From Bursaphelenchus xylophilus (lineage: Eukaryota; Nematoda; Chromadorea; Rhabditida; Aphelenchoididae): a stretch of 64,000 bases of DNA. The position numbers and the translations under genes were made by a program. Shown here in pieces: positions 63,141 through 64,000 of the stretch. The notes beneath the pieces were generated by a model, which saw nothing but the letters and a program-made list of their open reading frames with translations, ran no database searches and had not been told where the DNA came from. The stretch covers positions 8,246,001-8,310,000 of the forward strand of contig CAJFCV020000003.1 of the NCBI GenBank assembly GCA_904066235.2. The letters are read 5' to 3'. Within the stretch, counting starts at the first letter, position 1, and every line of letters starts with the position of its first letter.

Positions 63141-63310
63141 GTCATGTATTATATATCTCGGTAAATTATGGGTAATAATGATACAAATATTTTGTAGTAC
63201 AGTGTAATTAAAAAGAACAAGGTTTATTTTTGACAGAAAAATTGTTGAGAAGTTAATCATGAAATTATAAAGGAAGTTGTGTACAAATAAACTTTTTTTC
63301 AGAAGGTCTT
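63141..63310. other. Tail-to-tail intergenic gap
   Basis: The 170 bp hold the 3' ends of gop-1 and of the Cys-rich gene. AATAAA at about 63287-63292 can serve the plus-strand gene only if its 3' UTR overlaps the opposite gene's end. Confidence 0.5.
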
Positions 63311-63952
63311 TCAGTTGTCTTCGATATTTATCTTCTTACAGGCATTGGTCAACTTCTGGAACCCAGATTCAGCCAAACACGAGCAAAGCTCACGAGCTTT
63401 TTCAGTCGTCCACATGGAGTTGATGCAACGCTTGGCGGTGTCCATGATTGTCTGATCCGACGGCAGTTTCAATCCGCAATTCATCCTCTCACTGCATTTG
63501 ACCGTCCTTGTATCAATGCATTGCTTGGCACAGACCGCGAATGGAACGGCTTGGATGACCGCTTGTTTTAACGGGACCCCTCCATTCTTGGCAATCCACC
63601 TGTTGATTTCGTTGAGCATGATCAACTTGAGCGAGTCTGAACTGCGTCGCTGGATCAGAGGATTATCATCGGAAGGGCTTTTCAAACAACTAGTGTCCAG
63701 TTCTTGGCGAATACAGGTGATTACTCCATTCAGTTCAGGTTGATAGAACTTTACGCACTTGTGAGCGGCCGGATAATCAATTCCGATGGCAGTTAGTCGA
63801 GTTGAGCAGTGGGTTGCACATTGAGGAAGAGCGGCTGATACTCGATTGGCACAGGGCTTCAGATCATCGCATACACATTGAGGAGAACCTCTAGACTCTC
63901 CAGACTTGATCAGCAAGAAAAACAGAAGCAAGAACCCAAATCGAACGAACAT
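63311..63952 (-). CDS. Secreted Cys-rich protein with an internal duplication, function unknown
   Basis: A single uninterrupted frame of 213 aa. I used ATG 63952; six bases upstream is only a GTG. Residues 3-19 form a signal peptide core (RFGFLLLFFLLIKSG). The mature part has 16 cysteines and two halves with a parallel layout: CATHCSTR with CVKFYQPELNGVITC in the first, CAKQCIDTRTVKC with CINSMWTTEKARELCSC in the second. The even number suggests eight disulfides and an extracellular role. It has no membrane helix and no KDEL-type signal. I do not recognise the family; small nematode Cys-rich secreted proteins of this type often have no assigned function. The absence of introns is unusual for this window. 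Confidence 0.8.
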   Translation of the reverse strand: MFVRFGFLLLFFLLIKSGESRGSPQCVCDDLKPCANRVSAALPQCATHCSTRLTAIGIDYPAAHKCVKFYQPELNGVITCIRQELDTSCLKSPSDDNPLIQRRSSDSLKLIMLNEINRWIAKNGGVPLKQAVIQAVPFAVCAKQCIDTRTVKCSERMNCGLKLPSDQTIMDTAKRCINSMWTTEKARELCSCLAESGFQKLTNACKKINIEDN

Positions 63953-64000
63953 TTTCACCAGAATGAGATCGGTCCCAGATCTGGCATCGCGTTTTTACGA

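Overview
The window is nuclear DNA of a nematode. The genes are intron-rich with GT-AG boundaries, and many introns are only 32-39 nt long. Several start codons sit 0-13 nt after a perfect 3' splice site, the signature of spliced-leader trans-splicing. The best matches I can name are C. elegans genes: plk-1, nca-1/2 (NALCN), mdl-1, apl-1, an LMAN2/VIP36-type lectin, and gop-1, gop-3 and hap-1 of the gro-1 operon. Short introns in a compact, AT-leaning genome suggest a clade other than Caenorhabditis, but I cannot name the species. No CRISPR array, rRNA or convincing tRNA was found.

Layout. 1-2.4 kb: two tandem plus-strand paralogues (the first cut by the window edge) that read as secreted aspartic-protease-like proteins without catalytic aspartates. 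2.7-5.1 kb: polo-like kinase. 5.9-20.9 kb: a 25-exon NALCN sodium-leak channel with an EEKE pore; one intron holds a TA-flanked inverted-repeat transposon and several introns share a TCAAGTGTAA motif. 21.3-22.5 kb: an unrecognised Thr-rich single-pass membrane protein. 22.5-26.3 kb: non-coding, with a LINE remnant. 26.3-28.3 kb (minus): the MAD-family bHLH-zip repressor mdl-1, whose first intron carries three CACGTG E-boxes in 25 bp. 28.3-34.9 kb: non-coding. 34.9-37.6 kb (minus): the amyloid-precursor-like gene apl-1. 37.6-49.8 kb: a 12-kb gene desert. 49.8-53.9 kb (minus): a histidine phosphatase, an F-box protein and an LMAN2-type lectin, all in one orientation. 56.5-57.1 kb: a small neuropeptide precursor. 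57.5-60.0 kb (minus): SAM50/gop-3 followed 135 nt later by the ITPase hap-1, apparently one operon. 60.1-63.1 kb (plus): CLEC16A/gop-1, divergent from gop-3. 63.3-64.0 kb (minus): a Cys-rich secreted protein.

Functional themes. The right end is a rearranged remnant of the C. elegans gro-1 operon (gop-1, gop-2, gop-3, gro-1, hap-1). Gop-3 and hap-1 remain co-linear, gop-1 has become divergent, and gop-2 and gro-1 are not in the window. The mdl-1 neighbourhood is strongly enriched in CACGTG, the site bound by MYC/MAX/MAD heterodimers, which suggests autoregulation. All gene models were spliced by eye. Reading phase was checked at every junction and the exon sums close in frame for every complete gene.
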